From Phycisphaerae bacterium (GTDB lineage: Bacteria > Planctomycetota > Phycisphaerae > UBA1845): DNA of 64,000 nucleotides. The notes below the pieces were generated by a model, which made no database searches, was not told the origin of the DNA, and saw only the letters and a list, made by a program, of their open reading frames with translations. The stretch covers positions 49,225 through 113,224 of the forward strand of contig JAJDDT010000023.1 of the NCBI GenBank assembly GCA_029260165.1, written 5' to 3'. The position numbers and the translations under genes were made by a program. This document shows positions 18,407-27,628 of the stretch, one piece after another (positions within the stretch are counted from its first letter, which is position 1; each line of letters begins with the position of its first letter).

Positions 18407-19084
18407 CTACGCCCCGACCGGGTCCACCACGCGCTCACGAACATGCGACTCAAGCGTGTCGACCACCTCCGACAAGGTCATGTCCGATGTATCAACCACA
18501 ATGGCTGCCCCGGGATCCAGCAATGGCTCCCACTGTCGTGCATCGTTGGCATCGCGCTCGACCACATGCGTCAGCACCTCATCAAACGTGATGTCCTCCC
18601 CTTCGGTGTGCAATTCCTCAAGGCGACGTTGCGCCCGTTTTTCCGGGTCCGCTATCACGACGAACTTCACGTCAGCACGCGGAAAAACCACGCTGCCCTG
18701 ATCACGCCCTTCGGAAACAAACGACCCCAGTTTCTTCCCGATAGCGCGCTGCTTTCGAACCAGCAAATCGCGCACCGGTTGAACACGCGCCACAGCCGCA
18801 GACGCGCCACTCACCGCCAATGAACGAATGGCTTCGCTTACGTCACGCCCTTCAACGCGCACACGCGTGTGCGTCGGACCGCAATCAAGCTGCATATCCA
18901 ATTGCTGTGCAACGTCCAGAACCCCCGCAGTGTCATCCAGTGGCACACCCTCCTCGAGCACCCGATACGCCACCGCACGGTACATGGCTCCGGTGTCGAG
19001 ATAGGGCATGTCGAGACGAGCCGCGAGTTTGCGCGCCGCCGTCGATTTTCCGCTTCCTGCCTGTCCATCGAGCGTGATGATCAT
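18407..19084 (-). CDS. cmk: Cytidylate (CMP/dCMP) kinase
   Basis: 225 residues from the ATG at 19084, where the normal N-terminus MIITLDGQAGSGKSTAARKL begins; the frame is open 19 codons further upstream but that extension is not conserved in the family. P-loop GQAGSGKS at 7-14, DTGAMYRA at about 33-40, and the SEGRDQGSVVFPRADVKFVV block typical of Cmk. Transfers phosphate from ATP to CMP and dCMP. Monocistronic here. Confidence 0.95.
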   Translation of the reverse strand: MIITLDGQAGSGKSTAARKLAARLDMPYLDTGAMYRAVAYRVLEEGVPLDDTAGVLDVAQQLDMQLDCGPTHTRVRVEGRDVSEAIRSLAVSGASAAVARVQPVRDLLVRKQRAIGKKLGSFVSEGRDQGSVVFPRADVKFVVIADPEKRAQRRLEELHTEGEDITFDEVLTHVVERDANDARQWEPLLDPGAAIVVDTSDMTLSEVVDTLESHVRERVVDPVGA

Positions 19085-19299
19085 CCGAGTGATTCTATTC
19101 GGATTACCGGACGTGGCAACGAGGTTGTTCGCACGTCTCAATTGACCGATACCCGTTAAAATGGGGACGATGGTCCGATCATTTGATTGACCACCGTCGA
19201 TGCACTTCGTAACATAGGATAATAGGCATGAGCCGCTGTGGTTGCCGGCTTTACGAAAACACCTCCGTAACGTCCTGAACGATCAGGAGCAGGCGCCGT

Positions 19300-20469
19300 A
19301 TGTCCGAACTGGTCATCGCGTGTCCAACCTGTGCCCAAAAGTACCGTGTCAGCGCTGACCGAGCCGGTCATCGGGCACAATGCAAGAAATGCGGACAGAG
19401 ATTCCGCATCCAGGAAGACCAGCCCATCGACGACGATACGATCCTCGGGTGGGTGATGGAGGAAAACAGCTCGGATCACAGCGTCCTGGGCAGCACCTCG
19501 ATTTTCAACGGATCCCAGGGATCCTCCGAATCCGACAAACGACCCACCTTATCACGATGGCGCCCCAGAAATCCTCCCGACACGCCACGGGTCAAATTCG
19601 ATCACGCGGACGACAACGGTGCCCACTTCGATTTCTCCGCGCGAGAGCTTCGCTATCCAGACATCCGCTCATCGTTCCCGCTGCGGTGTGTCCACTGTCT
19701 GGCTGCGCACGACCTGACGGTCAATCTGGTCATCTGGCAGGACAAGCTCGCACGAAACGACTCGTTCCACGTCAGCGAGCTTCGCACGAAAGCCCACGGC
19801 AGACTTGACCAGTTCCTCCGCGCACACAAGGACCGCTGGTTCGATCAACTCGAACCGATGCTGGTGCTCCCACCACCCTACTGCAATCCGTTTCCCTATT
19901 TCGTCTGTCACAAATGCGAGTCCGCCAGCGAGTTGGCCACACAAGTCGTCAGCCGCGAGGGACAGGATATTTGCCGAATCATCATCCCCAGTATCGAGAT
20001 CGCCAAACTGTTCTTCGAGAACAATGGCGGTAAGGACACGCCCGGATACACGATGCTGTCCGACTCGTCGATGAGACTACAGGACGACAAGTGGGGGCGA
20101 TTGGCGTCGCCGGTCCGCAACCGCATCGCCCATTGGTACAAACCACGAAGCGGTGAGCACTTTCTGGCCTATTTTCGCGATACCGATTTCTCCCGCGCTG
20201 AGACGGGCGTCTCGGGGCTTGTCGTCACAGACTGTCGACTTATATACAAAAAATACAGCACCCTCCGCCAATTCGACATCAACGAAGGCGGCGAGCTTGA
20301 TATCAAAGCGGACCGTCGCGACGCCGAAATTCACATCATTCAAAAGGGGCAACGCGAAGCCACCCTCAAATCCAACCCCGTCGCCGCAAGCCACCTCGCC
20401 AAGGCGCTGTCCATGATGTCCCATCCCTGGAAGGTCAAGGTCGCCACGAAGAAATCAGCCGGCCAATAG
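19300..20469 (+). CDS. MJ0042-type zinc-finger protein with C-terminal PH-like domain
   Basis: 389 residues, start preceded by AGGAG. The N-terminus has two CxxC knuckles (IACPTCAQKYRVSADRAGH and CKKCGQRFRI), the pattern of the MJ0042/zinc-ribbon domain frequent in planctomycetes. More cysteine pairs occur at about 130 (RCVHC) and 207 (CHKCES), suggesting a second metal site. The last 110 residues (RIAHWYKPRSGEHFLAYFRD ... VVTDCRLIYKKYSTLRQFDI) resemble bacterial PH-like domains. No membrane segment. Function unknown; possibly a stress or signalling adaptor. Confidence 0.7.
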   Translation: MSELVIACPTCAQKYRVSADRAGHRAQCKKCGQRFRIQEDQPIDDDTILGWVMEENSSDHSVLGSTSIFNGSQGSSESDKRPTLSRWRPRNPPDTPRVKFDHADDNGAHFDFSARELRYPDIRSSFPLRCVHCLAAHDLTVNLVIWQDKLARNDSFHVSELRTKAHGRLDQFLRAHKDRWFDQLEPMLVLPPPYCNPFPYFVCHKCESASELATQVVSREGQDICRIIIPSIEIAKLFFENNGGKDTPGYTMLSDSSMRLQDDKWGRLASPVRNRIAHWYKPRSGEHFLAYFRDTDFSRAETGVSGLVVTDCRLIYKKYSTLRQFDINEGGELDIKADRRDAEIHIIQKGQREATLKSNPVAASHLAKALSMMSHPWKVKVATKKSAGQ

Positions 20470-20589
20470 CACCTCACCGGGCTTATCCGGACCCGCATCC
20501 CCCGCGCTTTCCGCGAGACACCCACGCCTCGCCGACCGATGATGGGAAAAACCGCGTCCACATGACCAACCAATCGCGAAGACCAATCG

Positions 20590-21474
20590 ATGACGACCGC
20601 GAACGCCTGCGAATTCGATATCCATGCCGCCGACCACGCCGTTGGTGTCAGACCCGAGACCGCCATCCAACTCATGCGCCTTGCGTCCGATAAGGATGTC
20701 GAACACAAGGACATCGAATCCGTCATCGACCGCGACCCCAACATGGCCATTCGCGTGCTCAAACTCGCCAACTCCGCTTTCTATGGCATGCGCAACCGCG
20801 TCGTGCGCATCGACCGCGCCATCGCGCTTCTTGGCGGGACCACCATCGCCAAGCTGGCAGCCTCCTGCTCGATGGACGCCGCCTTCGCAGGCCTCAAAAT
20901 CAACGCCCCCGGCATCACGCCCGACACCGCACGAAATTACGCAACGTCCGTCGCGTTCGCAGCCGACGTCATCGTCCGGCACTTCCCGTCATCGCTATCG
21001 GTCGCCACCCGAAAACTCGGAGCCGAAGCGTTTATCTGTGGCCTGATTCACGACATCGGCACCGTGGTGCAAGTCAGGCTCTACACAAAGAAGTTCGTCG
21101 AAGCGGTCAACACATCCATCAAAACAGGTCTCCCACTACACACGCAGGAGCGAAGATTCATCGGGTTCGACCACGCATGGATCGGTCGACAATTGGCGGA
21201 ATTCTGGCAACTGCCCAGGGAGCTGATCAACGGCATCGGTTTCCACGCCGAACCCCTCGAAGCCGACTCCGATTACCAACTTCTCGCCTGCGTGGTGCAC
21301 GTCTCCTCGCACCTTGTCAGACGAGCGGGCATCGCGTCATTCGACGGCGATACGGACACGCCCATGCTCGAGGAAGCCATGAGCCGACTAAGAATCGACC
21401 CGCGCGACGCGGACAAGATCGCATCCGAAATCGCCAGGAAACTCCAGGCCACCAGCAAAGACTCCGAGACCTGA
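20590..21474 (+). CDS. HDOD domain protein
   Basis: 294 residues, essentially a single HDOD domain. The hallmark LRIVN-like region reads IRVLKLANSAFYGMRNRVVR, followed by IDRAIALLGGTTIAKLA. The C-terminal half keeps a single HD-type helix set with LIHDIGTVVQ and IGRQLAEFWQLP, the typical conserved HDOD tail. HDOD proteins are non-catalytic relatives of HD-GYP domains that act as signalling adaptors. No fused output domain. It lies 120 bases after the zinc-finger gene on the same strand. Confidence 0.9.
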   Translation: MTTANACEFDIHAADHAVGVRPETAIQLMRLASDKDVEHKDIESVIDRDPNMAIRVLKLANSAFYGMRNRVVRIDRAIALLGGTTIAKLAASCSMDAAFAGLKINAPGITPDTARNYATSVAFAADVIVRHFPSSLSVATRKLGAEAFICGLIHDIGTVVQVRLYTKKFVEAVNTSIKTGLPLHTQERRFIGFDHAWIGRQLAEFWQLPRELINGIGFHAEPLEADSDYQLLACVVHVSSHLVRRAGIASFDGDTDTPMLEEAMSRLRIDPRDADKIASEIARKLQATSKDSET

Positions 21475-21562
21475 TCAGCCTGCCCCGATCATACCTCATG
21501 CCTCGATCATCCCCCGCAATGAGTGACGCTGCACCGGAAGGGAACTGCGTTCGGGGAGATGT

Positions 21563-22954
21563 TTAGTCCGTTGATGGGCACCTCAGGTCTTTTGCGGTTT
21601 CGTGCATGATGTCGCGGTCTGGTCCGTTGGGCAGCCAGCTTTGGATTTCTTTTATTTGTTTGCAGGCTTGGTCGGTTTGGCCGAGTTTGTCGAGGATGCG
21701 TGCGAGGGTATCGACGATGGCTGCGCTGTTGCCCCCGGTCATGTCGTTTGCGGTTTTGGCGAGTTCGAGGTTGGCCTGGGTCGGTCGCTCTGTGAGGAAT
21801 CCGCCCCATGCAAGGGCGTTGCAGGTTTCGGCGGTGTCGTCGAATTCTGTTGTCATCGCGGCGAGTCTGGCTGCGTCCTCATGCCTGCCTGCACCAATCA
21901 GGATTTCGTAATAGTCGGCGAGTCTCCTGATGGTGAATCGGCGATACGATTGTTCTGCCTGGGTTCTTTCCTGGATCGCCCCCGATCGACGCATGTACCC
22001 GCAAAGCTCGATATTCTGGCGACCCCTGCCAACCAGATCGTCGTGGTCGGCTATCTCAGAGTATCGTTTGGCCTTTCGCAAAAGATCGAATGCGGCGAGG
22101 CGAAGCTGCTCACAGGCGATGCTGCGGGGATCCTTCCTGGCGAGTTCGTCGTACAATTCCAGCGTGTTTTCATCGTCGCCAAGCGCGCGGTTGAGCGCTG
22201 CAAAATCCAGGCCGGGCATTTTCTGGCGTGCAAACAGTCCGGTGAACCAACCGGGTTTCCTGAGATTGCGTGTGGCGGTGCGCGCGTTGTCACGACGCTC
22301 GCGGAGTGCAGCGGTAGCGGGTGGGTGGAGTTTTCCCAGACGGGTGATGTCGTTGAGCAGGTAAGAACTTCGAACGCCATGGAATCCTCGCGAATGCTTT
22401 TCTCCCTCGTCGTAACACCAGAGGAAATGTTCAAGTGCCTCGTCGTATTTTCCGGCGCGGACCAGTTCGCGGGCGAATTCCATGCGTTGCATCGGGTCGT
22501 TTTCACCGGTGGCGTTGAGTTTGTCGCGAGCGCGTTCGAGAGGGGTTTTTCCGTCGCGCATGCCGGCTGCTTCGGAGAGGAAGTGGTCGGTTGGGACCAC
22601 GCCTTGAAGTCGTCCCAGCTCGGTACCGTCGGGTTTGACGAACAGCAGGGTTGGGTATGACCCGACGCGGTATTTTGTGGAAAGGGCGATGTTGCGTTCG
22701 GCGTCGATTTTCAGGGCGATTGTGTTTTCGGTGAGCCAGTTGACGACCTTCTCGTCAGCGAGGGTGGTTTTGTCGAGGATTTTGCATGGGCCACACCAGG
22801 TCGCGTAGAAATCGACGAAGACGATTTTTTGTTCTTTCGCAGCACGTTTGAGAGCGGCGTCGAATTCGAGGGTGACGAATGGCTTGTCGGTTGCGAGAGT
22901 GGTTGACGCAAGGAGCGTGATCAGAACAGTTTGCAGGGGGGATCGGTGGCGCAT
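21563..22954 (-). CDS. Secreted thioredoxin-fold protein with TPR-like tail
   Basis: 463 residues with a short signal peptide (hydrophobic to about 22, LATDKP). The N-terminal domain is thioredoxin-like with an intact redox motif CGPC in YATWCGPCKILDKTTL and the cis-Pro region RVGSYPTLLFVKPDG. Residues about 150-460 are helical and TPR-like (RMEFARELVRAGKYDEALEH, QANLELAKTANDMTGGN). Likely a periplasmic disulfide oxidoreductase or reductase attached to a scaffold. Converges with the HDOD gene. Confidence 0.85.
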   Translation of the reverse strand: MRHRSPLQTVLITLLASTTLATDKPFVTLEFDAALKRAAKEQKIVFVDFYATWCGPCKILDKTTLADEKVVNWLTENTIALKIDAERNIALSTKYRVGSYPTLLFVKPDGTELGRLQGVVPTDHFLSEAAGMRDGKTPLERARDKLNATGENDPMQRMEFARELVRAGKYDEALEHFLWCYDEGEKHSRGFHGVRSSYLLNDITRLGKLHPPATAALRERRDNARTATRNLRKPGWFTGLFARQKMPGLDFAALNRALGDDENTLELYDELARKDPRSIACEQLRLAAFDLLRKAKRYSEIADHDDLVGRGRQNIELCGYMRRSGAIQERTQAEQSYRRFTIRRLADYYEILIGAGRHEDAARLAAMTTEFDDTAETCNALAWGGFLTERPTQANLELAKTANDMTGGNSAAIVDTLARILDKLGQTDQACKQIKEIQSWLPNGPDRDIMHETAKDLRCPSTD

Positions 22955-23331
22955 GTCGGTCTCCGATTGTAAGGTTCGGTGGACGCCGTGAATGTGGAGC
23001 GTGACCGCCGGTATGTTAGTCGTTCAATCGCTGTTTTGACAGGGGTTTTTGTGTGGACCTGTCGTCGGTTGTGGGAAAACGGCGGGTGTGACGAATATGT
23101 CGGCAGGGTGATGCGAATCGGATGGTGGCGGTGCGAGGTGAAGGGGAAAAGCGGGGGGTGGGGCGACGTTGACGGTTTTGGGGAGCGGTCTTAGCATCTC
23201 TCCTTCCGCGCGTGATAGTGCGGTTGTGACGTGAGTCGGCTGACGCGGTACGGGCGTGCAGAAATCGGCGCGGGTCGGCGGGTGCATGCGTCGCGTGCAG
23301 TTGTTCCTAACCTTTTTTCTTTCAAGGGCTT
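22955..23331. other. Divergent intergenic region, no gene seen
   Basis: 377 bases between two divergently transcribed genes, the thioredoxin-fold protein on the minus strand and the phosphoesterase on the plus strand. The plus strand is G-rich with few recognisable signals; AGGG shortly before 23332 serves as ribosome site for the phosphoesterase. The short open frames in it have no family features. Confidence 0.5.
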
Positions 23332-24138
23332 ATGGTGACGAAGTTTGCGGTCATCTCAGACATCCACGGCAACCTGGAGGCTCTTCAGGCGGTTCTGGAG
23401 GACATCAAGAAGCGCAACATCACAGAGATTTTCTGTCTTGGTGATGTGATTGGCTATGGCGCAAGCCCGAAGGAGTGTCTGGACCTTGTGGCTGAGCTTT
23501 GCGAGGGGTGTCTGTGCGGGAATCATGATCAGGCGGTCTTCTACGAGCCTTGCAGTTTCAATATCAGTGCGGAGCGGGCAGCGTACTGGACCCGGCGGAC
23601 GTTTGAAGAGGAGTCGAACAAGGCAAAGCGTGATCGGCGGTGGGAGATTCTCGGTTCGTTGCCCTTGCAGTTGGAGGTGCATGGATTGTTGATGGTTCAT
23701 GCGTCGCCGCGACGCCCGGTGAACGAGTATCTGTTCGCTGAGGATGTGTACACGAATCCGTCCAAGATACTGGCCAATTTCGAGCGGTTGCAGCCTCATC
23801 ATATGACGTGTTTGGTGGGTCATACGCATGTGCCCGGTGTTTTTCTGGACGATCCGTATTTTGAGCCGCCCGGTGAGTTGCCCGAGGCGCATCATTACAC
23901 GATCACGGAAGATGAGAAGGCGATCATCAATATCGGCAGTGTCGGTCAGCCACGCGATCGCGATGTTCGTGCGAGTTATGTTGTGATCTCGAAAAAGGGT
24001 GAAATGGGTTCGGCGGATTATGAGGCTGACGTCGAGTTCATTCGGCTTGAATACGACATCGAGAAAGCGGTGAAGAAGATTTTCGCGGTGCCTGATCTGG
24101 ATGATTTTCTTGGTACGCGATTGATGGAGGGCAGGTAG
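23332..24138 (+). CDS. Calcineurin-like metallophosphoesterase
   Basis: 268 residues. All dimetal motifs are present in order: DIHGN (9-13), GDVIGYG (about 38-44), GNHDQ (about 63) and GHTHVPG (about 163). The GDVIGYGASPKEC stretch and length match the YfcE/diadenosine-tetraphosphatase-like (Calcineurin_2) group, which hydrolyse phosphodi- or monoesters. Substrate cannot be told from sequence. No signal peptide. Transcribed with the downstream yidC orientation but separated from it by a repeat. Confidence 0.9.
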   Translation: MVTKFAVISDIHGNLEALQAVLEDIKKRNITEIFCLGDVIGYGASPKECLDLVAELCEGCLCGNHDQAVFYEPCSFNISAERAAYWTRRTFEEESNKAKRDRRWEILGSLPLQLEVHGLLMVHASPRRPVNEYLFAEDVYTNPSKILANFERLQPHHMTCLVGHTHVPGVFLDDPYFEPPGELPEAHHYTITEDEKAIINIGSVGQPRDRDVRASYVVISKKGEMGSADYEADVEFIRLEYDIEKAVKKIFAVPDLDDFLGTRLMEGR

Positions 24139-24197
24139 CGGTCCCTGCCGAGTCGCGTTTTGTTCAACGACGTCAGACTCAACGGCGTCCCGTCCCA

Positions 24198-24248
24198 GGC
24201 TTGCGGACATGGCCTGGTTTTCCCGTCACCCACAAGGGGTGACGCTAC
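24198..24248 (+). repeat. Copy 3 of the dispersed GTAGCGTC repeat (51 bp)
   Basis: GGCTTGCGGACATGGCCTGG followed by TTTTCCCGTCACCCACAAGG and GGTGACGCTAC. It is almost identical over 51 bases to 16027-16077; only the right half of the element is present. Confidence 0.7.
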
Positions 24249-24331
24249 ATTGGATTTGAGCGATCTAGCGTGACTTTTGTGTTGGTTTGCACCTTTTGAT
24301 GTCGTGACAACGACGTACCCGAGGAGTTTCA

Positions 24332-26410
24332 GTGGCTGACGAATCGAATCCAAGTGTGTTGAAGGCGTTGCTGTGGGCGGCGGCTGCGTTCGTTGTGTGG
24401 AACTACATCGCTTTCAACTTTATCTGGCCACCGAAACCAAAAGAACCGGGGGACGAGCAGCAGCAGACGGCGGGTCGGACGGTGGATGATGTGTCAGGTC
24501 AGGTGGCTCCCGCGTCGATTGACGATTCGACGCCGGGTACGGATCAGCCACCGGCGGTGGCGAACGGTCTGCATGTCGTGCCCGGGACATTGGAAACCAT
24601 CGCGATCGGTGCGGTTGATGAGCAGGTCGGCGGAGCGCATCGGATATTGGCGGAGGTCTCGACGGTCGGGGGTGGTGTGGTCAGGGCTGATCTGGTGGAT
24701 CACGACGATTCGGTCGCGGAAGATTCGCCGTCCTATCCGATGTTGGCGACGGTTGAGATGCCGGACGGAGGCGTGCTGCGATCCTACACGACGGACAGGA
24801 TTTCCCTGCATCTTGGGGAGATACAAACGGAGATTGAGCTGGCGGACGTCCCCTGGCGGGTTGTTTCGAGCGATCAGGGTTCGATCACGATGGCGGTTGA
24901 CGTGCATCGCGGTGACAAGCCTGTGCTGCGCATTTCCAAGACGTTCGCGATTCCCGAAGAGCCTGCGGAGGAACATCGGTACGACATGGGTGTTTCGTTG
25001 CTGGTTGAAAATCTGTCCGGCGACCAGGCGAGCGTCATCATCACGCAGGATGGCGCCATGGGCGTGCGTCGCGAGGATTCGCGAATGGACGATCGCGGGT
25101 TGTTTGTGGGTGTTCGCGAATCGGGTTACATCGAGGTATCGAGTCAATATCAGTCATCCAAGGACCCCGCCGAGAGTATGTTCAAGCCGGAGGGGGGAAA
25201 AGAGCTGCTATGGACGGCCATCGCCAACAAGTATTTTGTGGCGTTCATGACGCCGTTGCGGTCGGATGGTCAACCGGGTGCGGATTGGATTGCGGAGGCG
25301 AAGCGCGTTCCATTGATACTGGACACCGACGCCAATACACATGTTCTGAAATTGGTTACGAAACCGCTGATCATCGCAGCCGGTGGCAGTCGTCAACTCG
25401 AAATAGGCTGTTATCTGGGTCCCAAGTCGCGCAAGACGTTTGCGCGCGTCAAGAGCTACAGTGATCGTGAATATGGTGAACAGGTGCTCGAAAGCTATGG
25501 CATGGGGCCCTGTGCGTTCATGGCGTTTCCATCGCTGACGCGGTTTATGATCTGGCTGTTGAACAACATCAGAGTGGTCGTATTCAACTATGGTATTGCG
25601 ATCATTATTCTAGTTTTGATTGTTCGCACCGTGTTGCACCCGATCACGAAGCGTGGTCAGGTGCAGATGATGCGGGTTCAGCAGTCGATGGGATCGTTGC
25701 AACCCAGGATGGCTGAGCTGAAGAAAAAGTTTCCCAACGACAAAGCCCGCCAGAGTCAGGAGATGATGAAGATATACCAGGAAGAGCGTATTAACCCGAT
25801 GACGGGTATGTTGAGCGGGTGTTTGCCGATGTTTTTGCAGATGCCGATCTGGATTGCGCTGTATACATCGTTGAACTACAACGTGGACATGCGGCATCAG
25901 CCTTTCTTTTTGTGGATTCATGATCTCACCGCGCCGGACTGCCTGATTCCGCTGGGGCGTGTCTATGACCTGCCGTTGATGGGTGCGACCAGTTGTTTCA
26001 ATCTTCTGCCGATTCTGGTGTGCTTGTCCATGTTCTTTCAGCAGAAGCTGATGCCGAGGCAGATGTCTTCACCGGGGCAATCGGAGGAACAGGCTGCCCA
26101 GTCTGCGCAGATGCAGAAGATGATGCCGTACATGTCGCTGGTGATGGGTGTGATTTTCTACAACATGCCCAGCGGTTTGAATCTGTACATCGCAGCCAGC
26201 AGCACGTTCGGGATGATCGAGCAGAAACGCATCCGGGCGCACATCGAGGATTTGAAGAAACTGCCGCCGCCGACTCCGAAAGCGAAGGATCCCAACAAGG
26301 TGAAGAAGACCGGTTGGTTCGCGAAGCTGCAGGGGATGGCTGAGGAAGCGCAGAAGAACCAGGCCAAGGGCGGCAAGACCAGGAACAAGGGCAAAGGGCG
26401 TCGCGGGTAG
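24332..26410 (+). CDS. yidC: Membrane protein insertase YidC
   Basis: 692 residues; GTG start with GAGGAG six bases upstream. One N-terminal membrane segment (about 8-25), a large periplasmic domain to about residue 390, then the conserved five-helix insertase core: NYGIAIIILVLIVRTVLHPI carries the essential groove arginine, followed by the cytoplasmic coiled region (MAELKKKFPNDKARQSQEMM), SGCLPMFLQMPIWIALYTSL and NMPSGLNLYIAASSTFGMIE. Basic C-terminal tail (KTRNKGKGRRG). Inserts membrane proteins with or without SecYEG. The usual rpmH-rnpA neighbours are absent. Confidence 0.97.
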   Translation: MADESNPSVLKALLWAAAAFVVWNYIAFNFIWPPKPKEPGDEQQQTAGRTVDDVSGQVAPASIDDSTPGTDQPPAVANGLHVVPGTLETIAIGAVDEQVGGAHRILAEVSTVGGGVVRADLVDHDDSVAEDSPSYPMLATVEMPDGGVLRSYTTDRISLHLGEIQTEIELADVPWRVVSSDQGSITMAVDVHRGDKPVLRISKTFAIPEEPAEEHRYDMGVSLLVENLSGDQASVIITQDGAMGVRREDSRMDDRGLFVGVRESGYIEVSSQYQSSKDPAESMFKPEGGKELLWTAIANKYFVAFMTPLRSDGQPGADWIAEAKRVPLILDTDANTHVLKLVTKPLIIAAGGSRQLEIGCYLGPKSRKTFARVKSYSDREYGEQVLESYGMGPCAFMAFPSLTRFMIWLLNNIRVVVFNYGIAIIILVLIVRTVLHPITKRGQVQMMRVQQSMGSLQPRMAELKKKFPNDKARQSQEMMKIYQEERINPMTGMLSGCLPMFLQMPIWIALYTSLNYNVDMRHQPFFLWIHDLTAPDCLIPLGRVYDLPLMGATSCFNLLPILVCLSMFFQQKLMPRQMSSPGQSEEQAAQSAQMQKMMPYMSLVMGVIFYNMPSGLNLYIAASSTFGMIEQKRIRAHIEDLKKLPPPTPKAKDPNKVKKTGWFAKLQGMAEEAQKNQAKGGKTRNKGKGRRG

Positions 26411-26430
26411 TCGCAGGCAGCGGTTCCGAT

Positions 26431-27555
26431 CTAGCCGTGAAAACGGTTGAGGCGGAATCGTTCGATGGGATGGTCCGTTTGCCCGTTGATGGTGAGGTCT
26501 GCCAGGATTTCCCCGATCAGCGGTCCGAATTTGAACCCATGTCCCGAGAATCCGCCTGCGAGGATGACTCGGTCGCAATGGGGGTGTCGATCGACGATGA
26601 AATCCTCGTCCGGGGTTTTCGTGTAGAGACATGTCTCAAAGCCGACGACGTCACCATTCGCATCGGGTAGATGTTTTTGCGAAAACCGCCGTATGTGGGA
26701 TTCGTCGGTTGGTCGCATGGAACGATCGACGTTGTCCGGATCGACGATATCGTCGCCGAGGTGATCGCCGATCTTGACACCGTCGTGTCCGAATCGACCG
26801 AATCCGTAGTAGTAAGCCCCGGGTGTTTCGAGGATGTAGATCGGGAACCGGGAAATGTCGAACGCGGTGGGGTTGGTGATGTCAAAATAAAGGACGGCTT
26901 TTCGGACGACCTTGAGGGGGATTTGTAGTTCGTTCAACAGGCGGTGGGTCCACGCGCCGGCTGTGACGATGGTGTGTTTTGCCTTGAATTGATCGTTGTC
27001 GGATGTGACTGTGACGTGGTCATTGTGCTGCTCGATGGCGGTGACGGGGGTGTTCGGGCGGACCGTTGCACCGTGCTGTTGTGCCAGTTTGATCAACGCG
27101 GCGACGCATTCGTTGGCTGACAGAATGCACGCGTCGGGCTGATACACGCCGGCCAGGTCGCCCATGTTGGTAAAAGGCCAGCGCTGTTCGATCCGGCTCC
27201 CGTTGAGCAGTTCATGGTCAAGCCCCAGCTCGCGACAGGCGCGTAGTGAACCGGATACCAGCTCGCCGTAGCGTGGTCCCATGTCCAGTCCGCCGCAGCG
27301 ATGGACGAGTGATTGCCCTGTGTTCGTTTCGATTGTTTTCCACATGGGCGCGACTTTTTCGACCATGCGTGCGTATTCAGGATGTTCAAAGTAGGCGTAT
27401 CGAAGGATGCGTGATGAACCGTGGGAGCTGCCGCGATCATGTCCGATGGCAAACTGCTCGAGCAGGGTCACGTTGCGCCCCCGTCGAGCCAGCGCAAGAG
27501 CAGCCGACGCTCCCATGACTCCGCCGCCGACGATGATGGCGTCCTGAACAGTCAT
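26431..27555 (-). CDS. Monomeric sarcosine oxidase / N-methyltryptophan oxidase-like flavoenzyme
   Basis: 374 residues from the ATG at 27555, which begins directly before the Rossmann motif IIVGGGVMGASAA; the open frame upstream is not credible. Length and motifs match the MSOX/MTOX/PIPOX group of the DAO superfamily: SSHGSSRILRYAYFEHPEY, and ETCLYTKTPDEDFIVDRHP with Cys309 at the position that carries covalent FAD in monomeric sarcosine oxidase, then GGFSGHGFKFGP. Oxidises an N-methyl or cyclic amino acid, giving H2O2; substrate unknown. Converges with yidC and is 73 bases downstream of the beta-helix gene. Confidence 0.9.
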   Translation of the reverse strand: MTVQDAIIVGGGVMGASAALALARRGRNVTLLEQFAIGHDRGSSHGSSRILRYAYFEHPEYARMVEKVAPMWKTIETNTGQSLVHRCGGLDMGPRYGELVSGSLRACRELGLDHELLNGSRIEQRWPFTNMGDLAGVYQPDACILSANECVAALIKLAQQHGATVRPNTPVTAIEQHNDHVTVTSDNDQFKAKHTIVTAGAWTHRLLNELQIPLKVVRKAVLYFDITNPTAFDISRFPIYILETPGAYYYGFGRFGHDGVKIGDHLGDDIVDPDNVDRSMRPTDESHIRRFSQKHLPDANGDVVGFETCLYTKTPDEDFIVDRHPHCDRVILAGGFSGHGFKFGPLIGEILADLTINGQTDHPIERFRLNRFHG

Positions 27556-27628
27556 AATCACAACGTACCCGGAGCAGATCGATTCGCCAATCGCGATCGG
27601 GATGGCAGCGAAACAGCGTGTCAGGCGT